A stretch of DNA of 64,000 nucleotides from Bacteroidales bacterium (GTDB taxonomy: Bacteria > Bacteroidota > Bacteroidia > Bacteroidales > VadinHA17). The notes under the pieces are model-generated. The model did no database searches, was not told the origin of the DNA, and saw only the letters and a program-made list of their open reading frames with translations. The stretch's first letter is position 1, and the number at the start of each line of letters is the position of its first letter. Both the position numbers and the translations under genes were made by a program. This document shows, one piece after another, positions 16,447 through 25,935 of this stretch. The stretch is from the NCBI GenBank assembly GCA_017999895.1, contig JAGNKY010000001.1:62001-126000 (forward strand), written 5' to 3'.

Positions 16447-17472
16447 TTGAATCTTAAAAGAAGCTTAACCCAGGCACTAAAATTTATTGCTTTTCTCATT
16501 GCGGGAATTGCTCTGCTCTGGCTTGCTTTCAGAAAGGTAAACTTTTCGGAACTTATTATCAGGCTCTCAGAAGCCCGATATGAATGGCTGATTCTTTCAA
16601 TAATCTTTGCATCTCTTGCTTATGTAAGCAGAGCCAGGAGATGGGTGCTTCTTGTTAATCCTCTGGGATATAAACCTGGATTCCGTAATACCTTTTATGC
16701 CATAATGATCGGATATCTTGCAAATATTGCTTTACCCCGTTTAGGAGAGGTAATCCGTTGTATTGCACTGGGCAGAAAAGAAAAAATCCCCGCAAGCCAG
16801 CTTTTTGGAACTGTTGTTATAGAGAGAACAGTTGATGTCATTTCATGCCTTTTGATTATGATTGTCATGTTATTAGTAAAGGGAAGCATGCTTGGCTCTT
16901 TTCTTATGGAAAATGTTTATAATCCACTGCGTGAAAAAATAATATTGTTGTTTGGTTCAACCCTGGTTTTCTGGATTGCCCTGCTCGTTCTTATGTTTGT
17001 GTCACTTTATCTGATTTACCGGTTTAGAAATAACCTTAAAAAAATAAGATTTTTCGATAAGCTTTTTAATGTTTTGAAGGGTATTTTCACAGGATTGAAA
17101 ACTATAATGACATTGGAAAGAAAGAAGGAATTTCTTTTTCATACATTATTTATATGGACTAATTATGCGATAATGACATGGGTAGTATTTTTTTCACTAA
17201 AAAGCACATCGAGTCTGGATTTCGCCGATGGGATTTTCATTCTTATATTAGGTAGTATTTCGACTTTGGTACCTGTACAGGGTGGCATAGGAGCTTTTCA
17301 TTTTATTATTTCACGTGGCCTAAATGTAATTTATGGTATCAGTCTCGAAGACGGACTTGCGTATGCGGTACTTTCCCATGAATCGCAGCTTATTTTTAGT
17401 GCTATTCTCGGATTTATTGCGTTTTACGCTCTTGTTAAAAAAGACAAAATCAAACTAACCCGGTATGACTAA
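16447..17472 (+). CDS. UPF0104 / lysylphosphatidylglycerol synthase-type membrane protein
   Basis: 341 residues with several hydrophobic segments across its length and the family motifs PRLGEVIRC and PVQGGIGAFHF. These are the integral-membrane part of MprF-like flippases, found alone in many bacteria without a catalytic domain. The likely start is TTG at 16447, two bases after the panD stop; no ATG fits as well. It overlaps radA by eight bases. Substrate is unknown; lipid or glycolipid flipping is the usual guess. Confidence 0.82.
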   Translation: MNLKRSLTQALKFIAFLIAGIALLWLAFRKVNFSELIIRLSEARYEWLILSIIFASLAYVSRARRWVLLVNPLGYKPGFRNTFYAIMIGYLANIALPRLGEVIRCIALGRKEKIPASQLFGTVVIERTVDVISCLLIMIVMLLVKGSMLGSFLMENVYNPLREKIILLFGSTLVFWIALLVLMFVSLYLIYRFRNNLKKIRFFDKLFNVLKGIFTGLKTIMTLERKKEFLFHTLFIWTNYAIMTWVVFFSLKSTSSLDFADGIFILILGSISTLVPVQGGIGAFHFIISRGLNVIYGISLEDGLAYAVLSHESQLIFSAILGFIAFYALVKKDKIKLTRYD

Positions 17473-18826
17473 GAGTAAGACAATGTGGGTTTGCCAGAAT
17501 TGCGGCGCCGAATCGGTTAAATGGCTTGGGCGATGCCCGGCCTGCGGTGAGTGGAACACTTATCAAGAAGAGGTAACCCTTCTTCAAACTCGTGGGGAAG
17601 CATTTTCGGGTGAATTTCATGAAAAAAGAAAACCCGAGCTACTCTCTTCCATATCTTCTTATGAAAGACCGAGGTATAAGAGTGGAATCGGTGAACTCGA
17701 TAGAATTCTTGGCGGCGGTTTAGTACCGGGTTCACTTGTACTGCTTGGAGGAGAGCCGGGCGTGGGTAAGTCAACTCTTGCTCTTCATCTGGCTCTCGCT
17801 ACACCCGGCAGGAAGATACTCTATGTATCGGGTGAGGAAAGCGGGGAACAGATAAGTCTGAGGGCAAAAAGATTGGGTAAGAGCAACCCTGAATGTTATG
17901 TGCTCTGTGAAACGGAACTTGAAAACATTACGGCCTACTCCGAACAAATCAAACCCGAAATAGTTATAATTGACTCTATTCAGACTGTAAGCACCACTTT
18001 GCTCGAATCACCTGCCGGTTCAGTTTCACAGGTGAGGGAGTGTGCGGCAAGGCTCCTTAAATATTCTAAGCTTACAGGCGTACCTGTGATATTGATAGGA
18101 CATATAACAAAAGACGGAACCCTTGCCGGCCCAAGAGTACTTGAGCATATTGTTGATGTTGTTCTCTACTTCGAAGGGGATAATAATTATATGTACCGGA
18201 TTTTACGTCCGGTAAAAAACAGGTTCGGCTCAACTTCTGAAATCGGAATTTTTGAGATGACTGAAAGTGGCCTGAAAGAAGTGGTCAATCCGTCGGAAAT
18301 GTTTATTAATACGCATGATGAAGCGCTTAGCGGTGTTGCCATTGCAGCAACTGTAGAGGGCATTAGACCGTTCATGATTGAAACTCAGGCTCTGGTAAGC
18401 AGTGCTGTTTATGGTACCCCGCAGAGAAGTTCAACAGGGTTTGACATCAGAAGGCTTAATATGCTTCTCGCCATACTCGAAAAGAGGGCGGGCTTCAAAC
18501 TCGGCATGAAGGACGTCTTTCTCAACATTGCCGGCGGCATAAAGGTTTCGGATCCTGCAATAGACCTTTCCGTGATAAGTTCTATTCTATCTTCGAACCT
18601 CGATGTGCCTATAAGTAAAAATATCTGCTTTGCCGGCGAAGCTGGCCTTTCCGGTGAGATAAGGCCGGTATCGGTTATTGAACAGCGAATAAAGGAAGCT
18701 GCAAAAATGGGATTTGAAAGTATTGTAATTTCAAATTATCAGAAGATAAATTCTTTAAGAAATATACAAATAAAAATAGTTAAAGCAGGGAAGGTTGAAC
18801 AGCTTGTAAAGTATCTTTTCGCCTGA
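17465..18826 (+). CDS. radA: DNA repair protein RadA
   Basis: 453 residues. Four-cysteine zinc finger at residues 10-27 (CQNC...CPAC), Walker A GGEPGVGKST, the RadA-specific KNRFG motif, and a Lon-like C-terminal domain. RadA is a RecA-related ATPase that drives branch migration during recombination. The ATG lies within the end of the UPF0104 gene. The gene ends three bases from the convergent penicillin-binding protein gene, with no terminator visible between. Confidence 0.97.
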   Translation: MTKSKTMWVCQNCGAESVKWLGRCPACGEWNTYQEEVTLLQTRGEAFSGEFHEKRKPELLSSISSYERPRYKSGIGELDRILGGGLVPGSLVLLGGEPGVGKSTLALHLALATPGRKILYVSGEESGEQISLRAKRLGKSNPECYVLCETELENITAYSEQIKPEIVIIDSIQTVSTTLLESPAGSVSQVRECAARLLKYSKLTGVPVILIGHITKDGTLAGPRVLEHIVDVVLYFEGDNNYMYRILRPVKNRFGSTSEIGIFEMTESGLKEVVNPSEMFINTHDEALSGVAIAATVEGIRPFMIETQALVSSAVYGTPQRSSTGFDIRRLNMLLAILEKRAGFKLGMKDVFLNIAGGIKVSDPAIDLSVISSILSSNLDVPISKNICFAGEAGLSGEIRPVSVIEQRIKEAAKMGFESIVISNYQKINSLRNIQIKIVKAGKVEQLVKYLFA

Positions 18827-18829
18827 TAA

Positions 18830-21175
18830 TCAATACCGTTCAATATAGTTAGATCTTCGTACTGCGTTTCTTTTTGCCTTCTCACAGTCGAGTTCCATAA
18901 AAAAGTCTGCCGGTTTTTCAAATACATCTGCTTCCATTATTCCGAACTCCGGATCGGCATAGAGTTTCTTCAGAAATAGTGCCATAATAGGCATAGCGAT
19001 TCTGGCACCCTGACCTTCTCCGATTGTTTCGAAATGAATACTTTGATCTTCCCATCCGCTCCATACTCCACCAACCAGGTTAGGCAACACTCCCATATAC
19101 CAGCCGTTTCCATGGTTCTGGGTAGTACCTGTCTTGCCTCCCATCTGGTTCTTAAAGCCGTATGTTACCCGCATACCTATTGCTGTGCCCTGATTAACAA
19201 CGCCCTGTAATAGATCAAGCATCAGATAGGCCTGTTCTTCGGTAATAACTTCCTCTACCTTTGTATTGAAACGCGAAATAACATTGCCGTTTTTATCTTC
19301 GATACGGGTCACATACAGCGGCCTTGTATAGACACCTTTATTTGCAAATGTTCCGTATGCGGCTGTCATCTCTTCAAGCGAAATATCGGAAGTGCCCAGG
19401 AAAATTGAATATACAGGATCAATGTAGCTTCTTATACCCATGCGGTGCATCAGATCAACCACAGCTTGTGGAGTGAACTGAGTCATCAGCCAGGCTGAGA
19501 TGTAATTTTCTGATTTTGCAAGTCCCCATTTTAGTGTAACCATTTTACCGTGATATTCTTTTGGGCCTGAGCTTTTTGGCCTATAGATTGAATCGTTCAC
19601 CAGGAAGGTTCGCGGGATATTTTCCACCTCGTAGCATGGTGAATAACCATCCTGGATTGCAAGAGTATATAAAAAAGGTTTTATAGTGCTTCCTACCTGT
19701 CTTTTCTGTTCGGTAACGGCATCATATTTGAAATATTTGAAATTAGGTCCTCCTACATAAGCTTTTACATACCCGGTATGTGGATCCATAGCCATTAAGG
19801 ATGAGCGCATGAAATGTTTATAATATCTTATTGAATCGAGAGGAGTCATCATTGTGTCTCTTTCCCCCTTCCAGGAAAAAACTTTCATACGAACTGGAGT
19901 ATTAAATGCAAGCATTATTGAATCCATAGGAATTTTTCGACGCGACATTTCCCTGTATCTATCGGTTCTCCTCACGGCCATCATCATAATTTCCTCAACT
20001 TGTTTTTTTGTGAGATCGTCTGAAAATGGGGGATTTTTGAAAGTTTTTGCAAGTTTGTTGAATGCAGGCTGTATATTCTGCGAAAGATGTTCAGTCATAG
20101 CTTCTTCGGCATACTTCTGCATTTTTGAATTTATAGTTGTATATATCTTCAGGCCATCCTTATAGAGATTATAGTTTGAGCCGTCGGGTTTTTTATTTTT
20201 TCGGCACCATCCATAGAGAGGATTGTTTTCCCATTGCCACACTGCCTCATTGTATTGATCTTCATAAGAGAAAAATCTTGGATCAGGCTCAAACTTTATC
20301 ATGGTAGTACGGATAAATTCTCTCAGATAGGTAGCAAGCCCCGATGTATGGTCTTCCTGCTGGAAATCTGTAACAAGCGGAAGCTGGATTACCGAATCGG
20401 CCACTTGTTGTGTGATATATCCATATTTGGCCATTTGTGTCAGAACAATATTCCTTCTTTTTACCATTCTCAGCGAGTCCCTTAGCGGATTGTAGAGAGT
20501 CGAGTTTTTTAGCATACCCACAAGAGTAGCTGCCTGCTGGAGGTTCAGTGAATCGGGTGTTGTATTGAAATATACATGTGCTGCCGATCTTATCCCTTTG
20601 GCATTGTATATAAAATCGTATTTGTTGAGATACATTGTAATAATTTCCTCTTTGGTATAGCTTTTTTCGAGCTTTACTGCCGTTTGCCATTCCTTTAGCT
20701 TTGTTATGCCAAGCTTTATCATTTTTTTTACGGAAGAGGTTTTTGCAGTGTCTCTCGGGTAAAGAAGCTTTGCAAGTTGTTGTGTTATTGTACTTCCGCC
20801 GCCAGTATTCTGACCAAGCAATATTGTTCGGACAGCGGCTCTTCCCACACCACGTATATCGATTCCGGAATGCCTGAAAAACCGTATATCTTCTGTTGCA
20901 ATCAGTGCATTTATAACATTTGGGGAAATCTCGTCATATTCGACCCATGAAAGGTTTTCTTTTTCTGCATAAAATTTTCCAAGTAGTATTCCGTCTTCAG
21001 AATATACTTCGGATGCAAGGCTGTTCTCAGGGTTTTCAAGTTCCTCGAAAGTGGGCATTGGCCCAAATTTTCCTGCTGAAATAAGAATAAACAGTATGGC
21101 CAAAACAACAAACGGGAATGCAAATATTCCCCAGAACCATAATAAATATTTTTTATAAACGTTTTGGCTGTTCAT
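18830..21175 (-). CDS. class A penicillin-binding protein (PBP1a type)
   Basis: About 781 residues from the ATG at 21175 (MNSQNVYKK); 13 earlier in-frame residues are unlikely. One membrane anchor near the N-terminus. Glycosyltransferase domain with EDIRFFRHSGID and GGSTITQQLAKLL. Transpeptidase domain with STIK (SxxK, in RQVGSTIKPF), SEN and KTGTTQN. It polymerises and cross-links peptidoglycan in the periplasm. Length and all motifs are intact. Confidence 0.95.
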   Translation of the reverse strand: MNSQNVYKKYLLWFWGIFAFPFVVLAILFILISAGKFGPMPTFEELENPENSLASEVYSEDGILLGKFYAEKENLSWVEYDEISPNVINALIATEDIRFFRHSGIDIRGVGRAAVRTILLGQNTGGGSTITQQLAKLLYPRDTAKTSSVKKMIKLGITKLKEWQTAVKLEKSYTKEEIITMYLNKYDFIYNAKGIRSAAHVYFNTTPDSLNLQQAATLVGMLKNSTLYNPLRDSLRMVKRRNIVLTQMAKYGYITQQVADSVIQLPLVTDFQQEDHTSGLATYLREFIRTTMIKFEPDPRFFSYEDQYNEAVWQWENNPLYGWCRKNKKPDGSNYNLYKDGLKIYTTINSKMQKYAEEAMTEHLSQNIQPAFNKLAKTFKNPPFSDDLTKKQVEEIMMMAVRRTDRYREMSRRKIPMDSIMLAFNTPVRMKVFSWKGERDTMMTPLDSIRYYKHFMRSSLMAMDPHTGYVKAYVGGPNFKYFKYDAVTEQKRQVGSTIKPFLYTLAIQDGYSPCYEVENIPRTFLVNDSIYRPKSSGPKEYHGKMVTLKWGLAKSENYISAWLMTQFTPQAVVDLMHRMGIRSYIDPVYSIFLGTSDISLEEMTAAYGTFANKGVYTRPLYVTRIEDKNGNVISRFNTKVEEVITEEQAYLMLDLLQGVVNQGTAIGMRVTYGFKNQMGGKTGTTQNHGNGWYMGVLPNLVGGVWSGWEDQSIHFETIGEGQGARIAMPIMALFLKKLYADPEFGIMEADVFEKPADFFMELDCEKAKRNAVRRSNYIERY

Positions 21176-21296
21176 ATATACATATAATTTGCGTGCAAAA
21201 TTAATAATAAACAAAGAATCTTTAAAGTTTATTTTGAAGTTTGGCGTCTAATTGATTTACTTTGTCGCATTTTATAAATGTGAAAAATCTTGAACC

Positions 21297-23597
21297 ATGA
21301 TTGAAAATCTGGTTATAGTTGAATCGCCTGCAAAAGCCAGGACTATTGAGAAGTTCCTCGGCAAAAATTTCCGGGTTGTATCAAGTTATGGGCATATTCG
21401 AGACCTTGCAAAAAAGAACCTTGGCATTGATATTCCAGCCGGTTTTATACCAAATTACGAAATTCCTGAAGAAAAGCAGAAAGTGGTGAACGAGCTAAGA
21501 AAGGCAAGTTCCGAAGCAAAGTCGGTATGGATTGCATCGGATGAAGATCGGGAGGGTGAAGCTATTGCATGGCATTTGATTGAAGTGCTAAATCTTGATC
21601 CGGCGAAAACAAAAAGAATAGTATTTCATGAAATAACCAAGACAGCGATAGAAGAGGCAATTAAATCGCCACGTACGGTTGATATGAACCTTGTAAATGC
21701 CCAACAAGCGAGGAGAATACTTGATCGTCTTGTCGGTTTTGAAATATCACCGGTTTTATGGAAGAAAGTGCAGCCAGCACTTTCGGCAGGAAGAGTGCAG
21801 TCGGTAGCAGTACGACTCATTGTAGAAAGGGAAAAGGAAATTATCGGGTTTAAACCTGAATCTTCATTCAGGATAACCGCTCTTTTCAGAACAACGCCCG
21901 AAAAGACGGATTCCGGACTTATAAAGGCTGAAGCCACCGGAAAATATTCCGATGAAAAGCAAGCACTTCAGTTTCTCGAACTATGCAAAGCTGCCGAATT
22001 CACGGTTCAAAATATTTCTGTCAAACCCGGGACACACTCCCCTCCAGCACCATTCACAACTTCAACTTTACAGCAGGAAGCTTACCGTAAACTTGGTTTT
22101 TCAGTGGCACAGACGATGGCTATTGCCCAGAAGCTCTATGAAGAGGGTAAGATAACATATATGCGAACCGATTCCACAAACCTGTCGAATCTTGCACTTT
22201 CAAAAGCACGGGAAGTTATCATTTCAGAATACGGTGAGAAATACTCAAAAACACGACAGTTTAAAACGACAATTAAAGGAGCACAGGAAGCTCATGAGGC
22301 TATACGACCGGCATATCTCGACCAAAAAACTATTTCCGGAACACAAGCTGAGAAGAAACTTTATGAACTTATCTGGAAGCGTACTATCGCATCTCAAATG
22401 TCAGATGCCAAAGTTGAAAGGACCACAGTTTCAATCGGTATGAATAATTCCAATGCAGGATTTACAGCAACAGGCGAGACAATTCTTTTTGACGGTTTTT
22501 TGAAACTTTATAGCGAATCAGTAGATACGGAAAGCGGTGAAGAGGAGAAAACTCTGTTTCCGCCTCTTAGACAAGGAATGCGACTTTATTATGAAAGAAT
22601 AATTGCATCAGAAAAATATACTTCGCCACCGCCACGATATACTGAAGCAAGCCTTGTAAAAAAATTAGAAGAAATGGGCATAGGTAGGCCCTCGACTTAT
22701 GCACCAATAATTTCCACAATACAGGCAAGAGGTTATGTCGCCAGAGAGGATAGACCGGGAGAAAAAAGAAAAATTTCAGTTCTTGAGCTTTCCGACGGAA
22801 AAGTGTCAAAATCTTCAAAAATAGAAATGGCAGGGAAAGAAAAATCAAAACTTTTCCCAAGAGATATTGGGATGATAGTAAATGATTTTCTGATGGAAAA
22901 CTTTTCAGGGATAGTGGATTATAATTTTACGGCCGAAGTTGAAGAGCAGTTTGACAAGATCGCATCAGGTCAGTTGCTATGGAATAAAATGCTTGAAAAT
23001 TTTTATGATTCCTTTCACATAGCGGTGAAGGAAAGTCTTGAAAAGAAAAACAGAAAGAAATTTTCCCGCGTACTTGGAACTCATCCGGTGTCAGGTAAAA
23101 CTATTTCGGTTAAAATGGGAAGATATGGACCGGTCGCACAAGTCGGAGATCCGGAAAAAGGTGAAAAACCTCAATTTGCAAGTCTGCAGAAAAATCAGCT
23201 AATCGAATCAATAACACTCGAAGAGGCAATACGGCTGTTTGATCTGCCTCGAAGCCTCGGAGAAATTGAAGGAGATGAAGTTATAGTCAATACAGGTAAA
23301 TTTGGTCCGTATATTAAGTATAAAAATAAATTCTATTCACTCAAGAAAAATATTGATGACCCCTACAACATAAGCCTGGAAAGAGCTGCAGAACTAATAA
23401 AAGAGAAGGAGAGCCTGGAAAAGCAAAAAGTTATCAAAACATTAGGGGATATAAAGGTCCTTAATGGAAGATACGGGCCTTACATAAGCTATAATGGACA
23501 GAATTATAAGATTCCAAAAGGGACCAACCCATCGGAAATCACCAGAGAAGAGTGTATGAAAATCATTGAAAAAAAATCCAAAGCCGGCAGGAAATGA
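21297..23597 (+). CDS. topA: DNA topoisomerase I (type IA)
   Basis: 766 residues. TOPRIM domain at the start (IVESPAKA; DEDREGE with D82 and D84), catalytic tyrosine Tyr288 in ITYMRTDS, and at the C-terminus repeated GRYGPYI-type units (three clear copies) in place of four-cysteine zinc ribbons. It relaxes negative supercoils. Its stop overlaps the start of the next gene as ATGA. Confidence 0.97.
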   Translation: MIENLVIVESPAKARTIEKFLGKNFRVVSSYGHIRDLAKKNLGIDIPAGFIPNYEIPEEKQKVVNELRKASSEAKSVWIASDEDREGEAIAWHLIEVLNLDPAKTKRIVFHEITKTAIEEAIKSPRTVDMNLVNAQQARRILDRLVGFEISPVLWKKVQPALSAGRVQSVAVRLIVEREKEIIGFKPESSFRITALFRTTPEKTDSGLIKAEATGKYSDEKQALQFLELCKAAEFTVQNISVKPGTHSPPAPFTTSTLQQEAYRKLGFSVAQTMAIAQKLYEEGKITYMRTDSTNLSNLALSKAREVIISEYGEKYSKTRQFKTTIKGAQEAHEAIRPAYLDQKTISGTQAEKKLYELIWKRTIASQMSDAKVERTTVSIGMNNSNAGFTATGETILFDGFLKLYSESVDTESGEEEKTLFPPLRQGMRLYYERIIASEKYTSPPPRYTEASLVKKLEEMGIGRPSTYAPIISTIQARGYVAREDRPGEKRKISVLELSDGKVSKSSKIEMAGKEKSKLFPRDIGMIVNDFLMENFSGIVDYNFTAEVEEQFDKIASGQLLWNKMLENFYDSFHIAVKESLEKKNRKKFSRVLGTHPVSGKTISVKMGRYGPVAQVGDPEKGEKPQFASLQKNQLIESITLEEAIRLFDLPRSLGEIEGDEVIVNTGKFGPYIKYKNKFYSLKKNIDDPYNISLERAAELIKEKESLEKQKVIKTLGDIKVLNGRYGPYISYNGQNYKIPKGTNPSEITREECMKIIEKKSKAGRK

Positions 23598-24763
23598 TTG
23601 ATATAAATGACTATTTCGATTCGGTAAGCATTGAAAAACCGGGATATGAATATCTTTCCCCAGCAGCCGCTTTCTCACATAACCTTGAAATACATACCGA
23701 TAACAATGCAATAACTTTCCCGGGTAACTATAACATTGCAATAATCGGAGTCCCTGAAGAAAGAAATTCTCCCAACGTTGGATGTGAAAGGGGACCCGAA
23801 ACTATACGGCAACGACTTTATATGTTGTCGCGAGTGCCGGGCAAAACAAAAATTGCTGACTTTGGAAATATGAAGAGAGGGAAAAGCTTCGACGATACTA
23901 TTGCCGGACTTTGCGATATTCTCTGTTTACTGGCAAATGAAAATATTATCTCTGTAATCATCGGCGGCAGCAGTGCTCTTACTCTTGCAATCGATAAGTT
24001 TTTTGCAGTTAAGACTCAGCCTTATACGCTTGCAACTATTGATTCAAGAATTGATTTTCATCCGGGCGGTGGAGGAAATGATTCATTCAGTTACCTGAAT
24101 AACATTATTTATAGCGACAAAAGTTATGTAAATCACTTTGTAAATATAGGATATCAAACGTATTTAAATGATCCTCAGACTATTAATTGGCTTCAAAAAC
24201 GAAAATCAGATCTTATGAGGGTCGGAGATGTTAGAGGATATATAAGTTTAACAGAACCTCTTCTGAGAGATTCGAATGCTGCATTGATTGACATAGCTTC
24301 TGTAAGACAGGCAGATGCGCCTGGAACTCTGTTCCCTTCGCCAAATGGTTTTTATGGGGAAGAGATATGTTTACTTGCTCGATATGCAGGAATATCAGAA
24401 AGTGTTAGGGTCTTCGGTATTTTTGAAGTCAATCCTGCCGTTGACAGAGGTTTTCAAACATCTGATATTGCAGCACAGATAATATGGTTTTTCCTTGAAG
24501 GATTTGGCCAGCGCCAATATGAATCGGCAATGCTCGACGATCAATCAACAGGCCGTTTTACACGTTATCATGTTCAGATTTCGGGTATTGACGAGGAACT
24601 GATTTTTGTAAAAAGCAATATCACGGAGAGGTGGTGGATGGAAATTAATAACGGACCGGGACAGGTAAAACATATTGCATGCTCGCATGAAGATTATCTT
24701 TTAGCAAACAGGAGTGAGGTGCCGGACCGGTGGATTAAGGCTATATCCAGAATGAACAGATAA
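23594..24763 (+). CDS. ureohydrolase (arginase/formimidoylglutamase) family protein with a degenerate metal site
   Basis: 389 residues with the arginase fold signature order but altered ligands. Canonical GGDHS is GGSSA (residues 124-128, His lost). DAHxD is DSRID (D150, R152, D154; His lost). SFDIDxxDP reads LIDIASVRQ (D233 kept, second Asp is Ala235). So three of the six usual manganese ligands are missing. It may bind one metal or none; hydrolysis of arginine or formiminoglutamate is doubtful. It is translationally coupled to topA (ATGA overlap) and precedes the type IX secretion genes by 179 bases. Such proteins are often annotated formimidoylglutamase; I would not transfer that function. 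Confidence 0.75.
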   Translation: MIDINDYFDSVSIEKPGYEYLSPAAAFSHNLEIHTDNNAITFPGNYNIAIIGVPEERNSPNVGCERGPETIRQRLYMLSRVPGKTKIADFGNMKRGKSFDDTIAGLCDILCLLANENIISVIIGGSSALTLAIDKFFAVKTQPYTLATIDSRIDFHPGGGGNDSFSYLNNIIYSDKSYVNHFVNIGYQTYLNDPQTINWLQKRKSDLMRVGDVRGYISLTEPLLRDSNAALIDIASVRQADAPGTLFPSPNGFYGEEICLLARYAGISESVRVFGIFEVNPAVDRGFQTSDIAAQIIWFFLEGFGQRQYESAMLDDQSTGRFTRYHVQISGIDEELIFVKSNITERWWMEINNGPGQVKHIACSHEDYLLANRSEVPDRWIKAISRMNR

Positions 24764-24942
24764 TATTTATTTTAGGATAATTTACCGTCAGTATAATATC
24801 CTTTGTCACTGAATCTGCATACAATTATCAAAATATATCTAATAATTATTAAATAAATAATTAAATATTTGTATGATTTAAGGATTTTTCTTTATTTTTA
24901 CTGCATTGTTATTATTAATTATTGCCGGAACTTGTAATAGAA

Positions 24943-25887
24943 ATGAAGAAACTAAATATGCTGTTTCTTGTTATATTTATTCTGACTCCAAATCTCAAAG
25001 GTCAGCAAGATCCTGTTTCAAGCCAGTATATGTTTAATGTATTTTATTTTAATCCAGGTTTTGCAGGTATTTCCGGCATGGTATGTGCAACGGCAATTTC
25101 GCGTCAACAATGGGTCGGATTCAAGGGTGCACCTTCCACCAATCTTTTCAGTGTTAATAAACCTCTCAGGCTGTTTGGTACAGAAGGCGGGATTGGTTTA
25201 ATAGTCGATAATGACAAGACAGGCTTTGATTCCGATATAAAGATTTCCGGTTCATATTCATATCATTTTAGTATAGGGGCAGGGAAATTAGGTGCAGGGA
25301 TAATGTTAGGGGTGATTAATAAATCACTGAATCCGACATGGCAGATACCTTCTAGTGATGTGCATACACCGGTTTCAGGTGATCCTCTTATTCCTGAAAA
25401 TAAAGAGAGCCATGTTGCTTTTGATGCCGGACTGGGGTTTTTTTATACAACTGATAAATTTTATGGAAGTTTATCGGTAACACATTTAAATCAGGCGGAA
25501 TTTAAATTTACAAAAGGTCATCCTTATCTGAGCCGTCATTATTATGCTCTGGCAGGATATAATATGCAATTGGGTAATCCGGCTTTTGAACTCCTGCCTT
25601 CAGTTTTTGTTTTCAGCGACGGGCGTGTTGTACAATTTACTGTAAATTCACTTGTGAGATACAATAAAAAAGTATGGGGTGGCGTTTCATACAGAGCCGG
25701 TGATGCTCTTTCAGGCATTGTTGGAATAGAACTCTATAACGGAATTCGAATTGGTTACTCTTACGATTTCATACTTTCGGATATCCGCAAGAGTTCGAGT
25801 GGTTCTCATGAATTTATGGTAAATTATTGTTTTGATATAAATTTGGGTAAAAGCCCTAAAAAATATAAAAGTATTAGATTTTTATGA
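24943..25887 (+). CDS. porP: type IX secretion outer-membrane protein, PorP/SprF family
   Basis: About 314 residues from the ATG at 24943, where a typical signal peptide begins (MKKLNMLFLVIF). The mature start QQDPVSSQYMFN followed by FNPGFAGI is the hallmark of PorP/SprF. The remainder is a predicted beta-barrel. PorP works with the type IX core encoded directly downstream; SprF relatives are dedicated to one secreted adhesin. A TTG seven codons earlier is less likely. It heads the porP-gldKLMN cluster. Confidence 0.93.
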   Translation: MKKLNMLFLVIFILTPNLKGQQDPVSSQYMFNVFYFNPGFAGISGMVCATAISRQQWVGFKGAPSTNLFSVNKPLRLFGTEGGIGLIVDNDKTGFDSDIKISGSYSYHFSIGAGKLGAGIMLGVINKSLNPTWQIPSSDVHTPVSGDPLIPENKESHVAFDAGLGFFYTTDKFYGSLSVTHLNQAEFKFTKGHPYLSRHYYALAGYNMQLGNPAFELLPSVFVFSDGRVVQFTVNSLVRYNKKVWGGVSYRAGDALSGIVGIELYNGIRIGYSYDFILSDIRKSSSGSHEFMVNYCFDINLGKSPKKYKSIRFL

Positions 25888-25935
25888 TTATTTAATAAAA
25901 AATTACTTACTTGCATATTAAATCAAATGTTTATT

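Noticed and set aside
20289..20690. 133-codon open frame overlapping the penicillin-binding protein
   Set aside because: Same strand, different frame inside a conserved coding region; no independent support.
23594..24763. Functional formimidoylglutamase or arginase
   Set aside because: Both histidine ligands and one aspartate of the manganese site are substituted, so the enzyme name should not be transferred.
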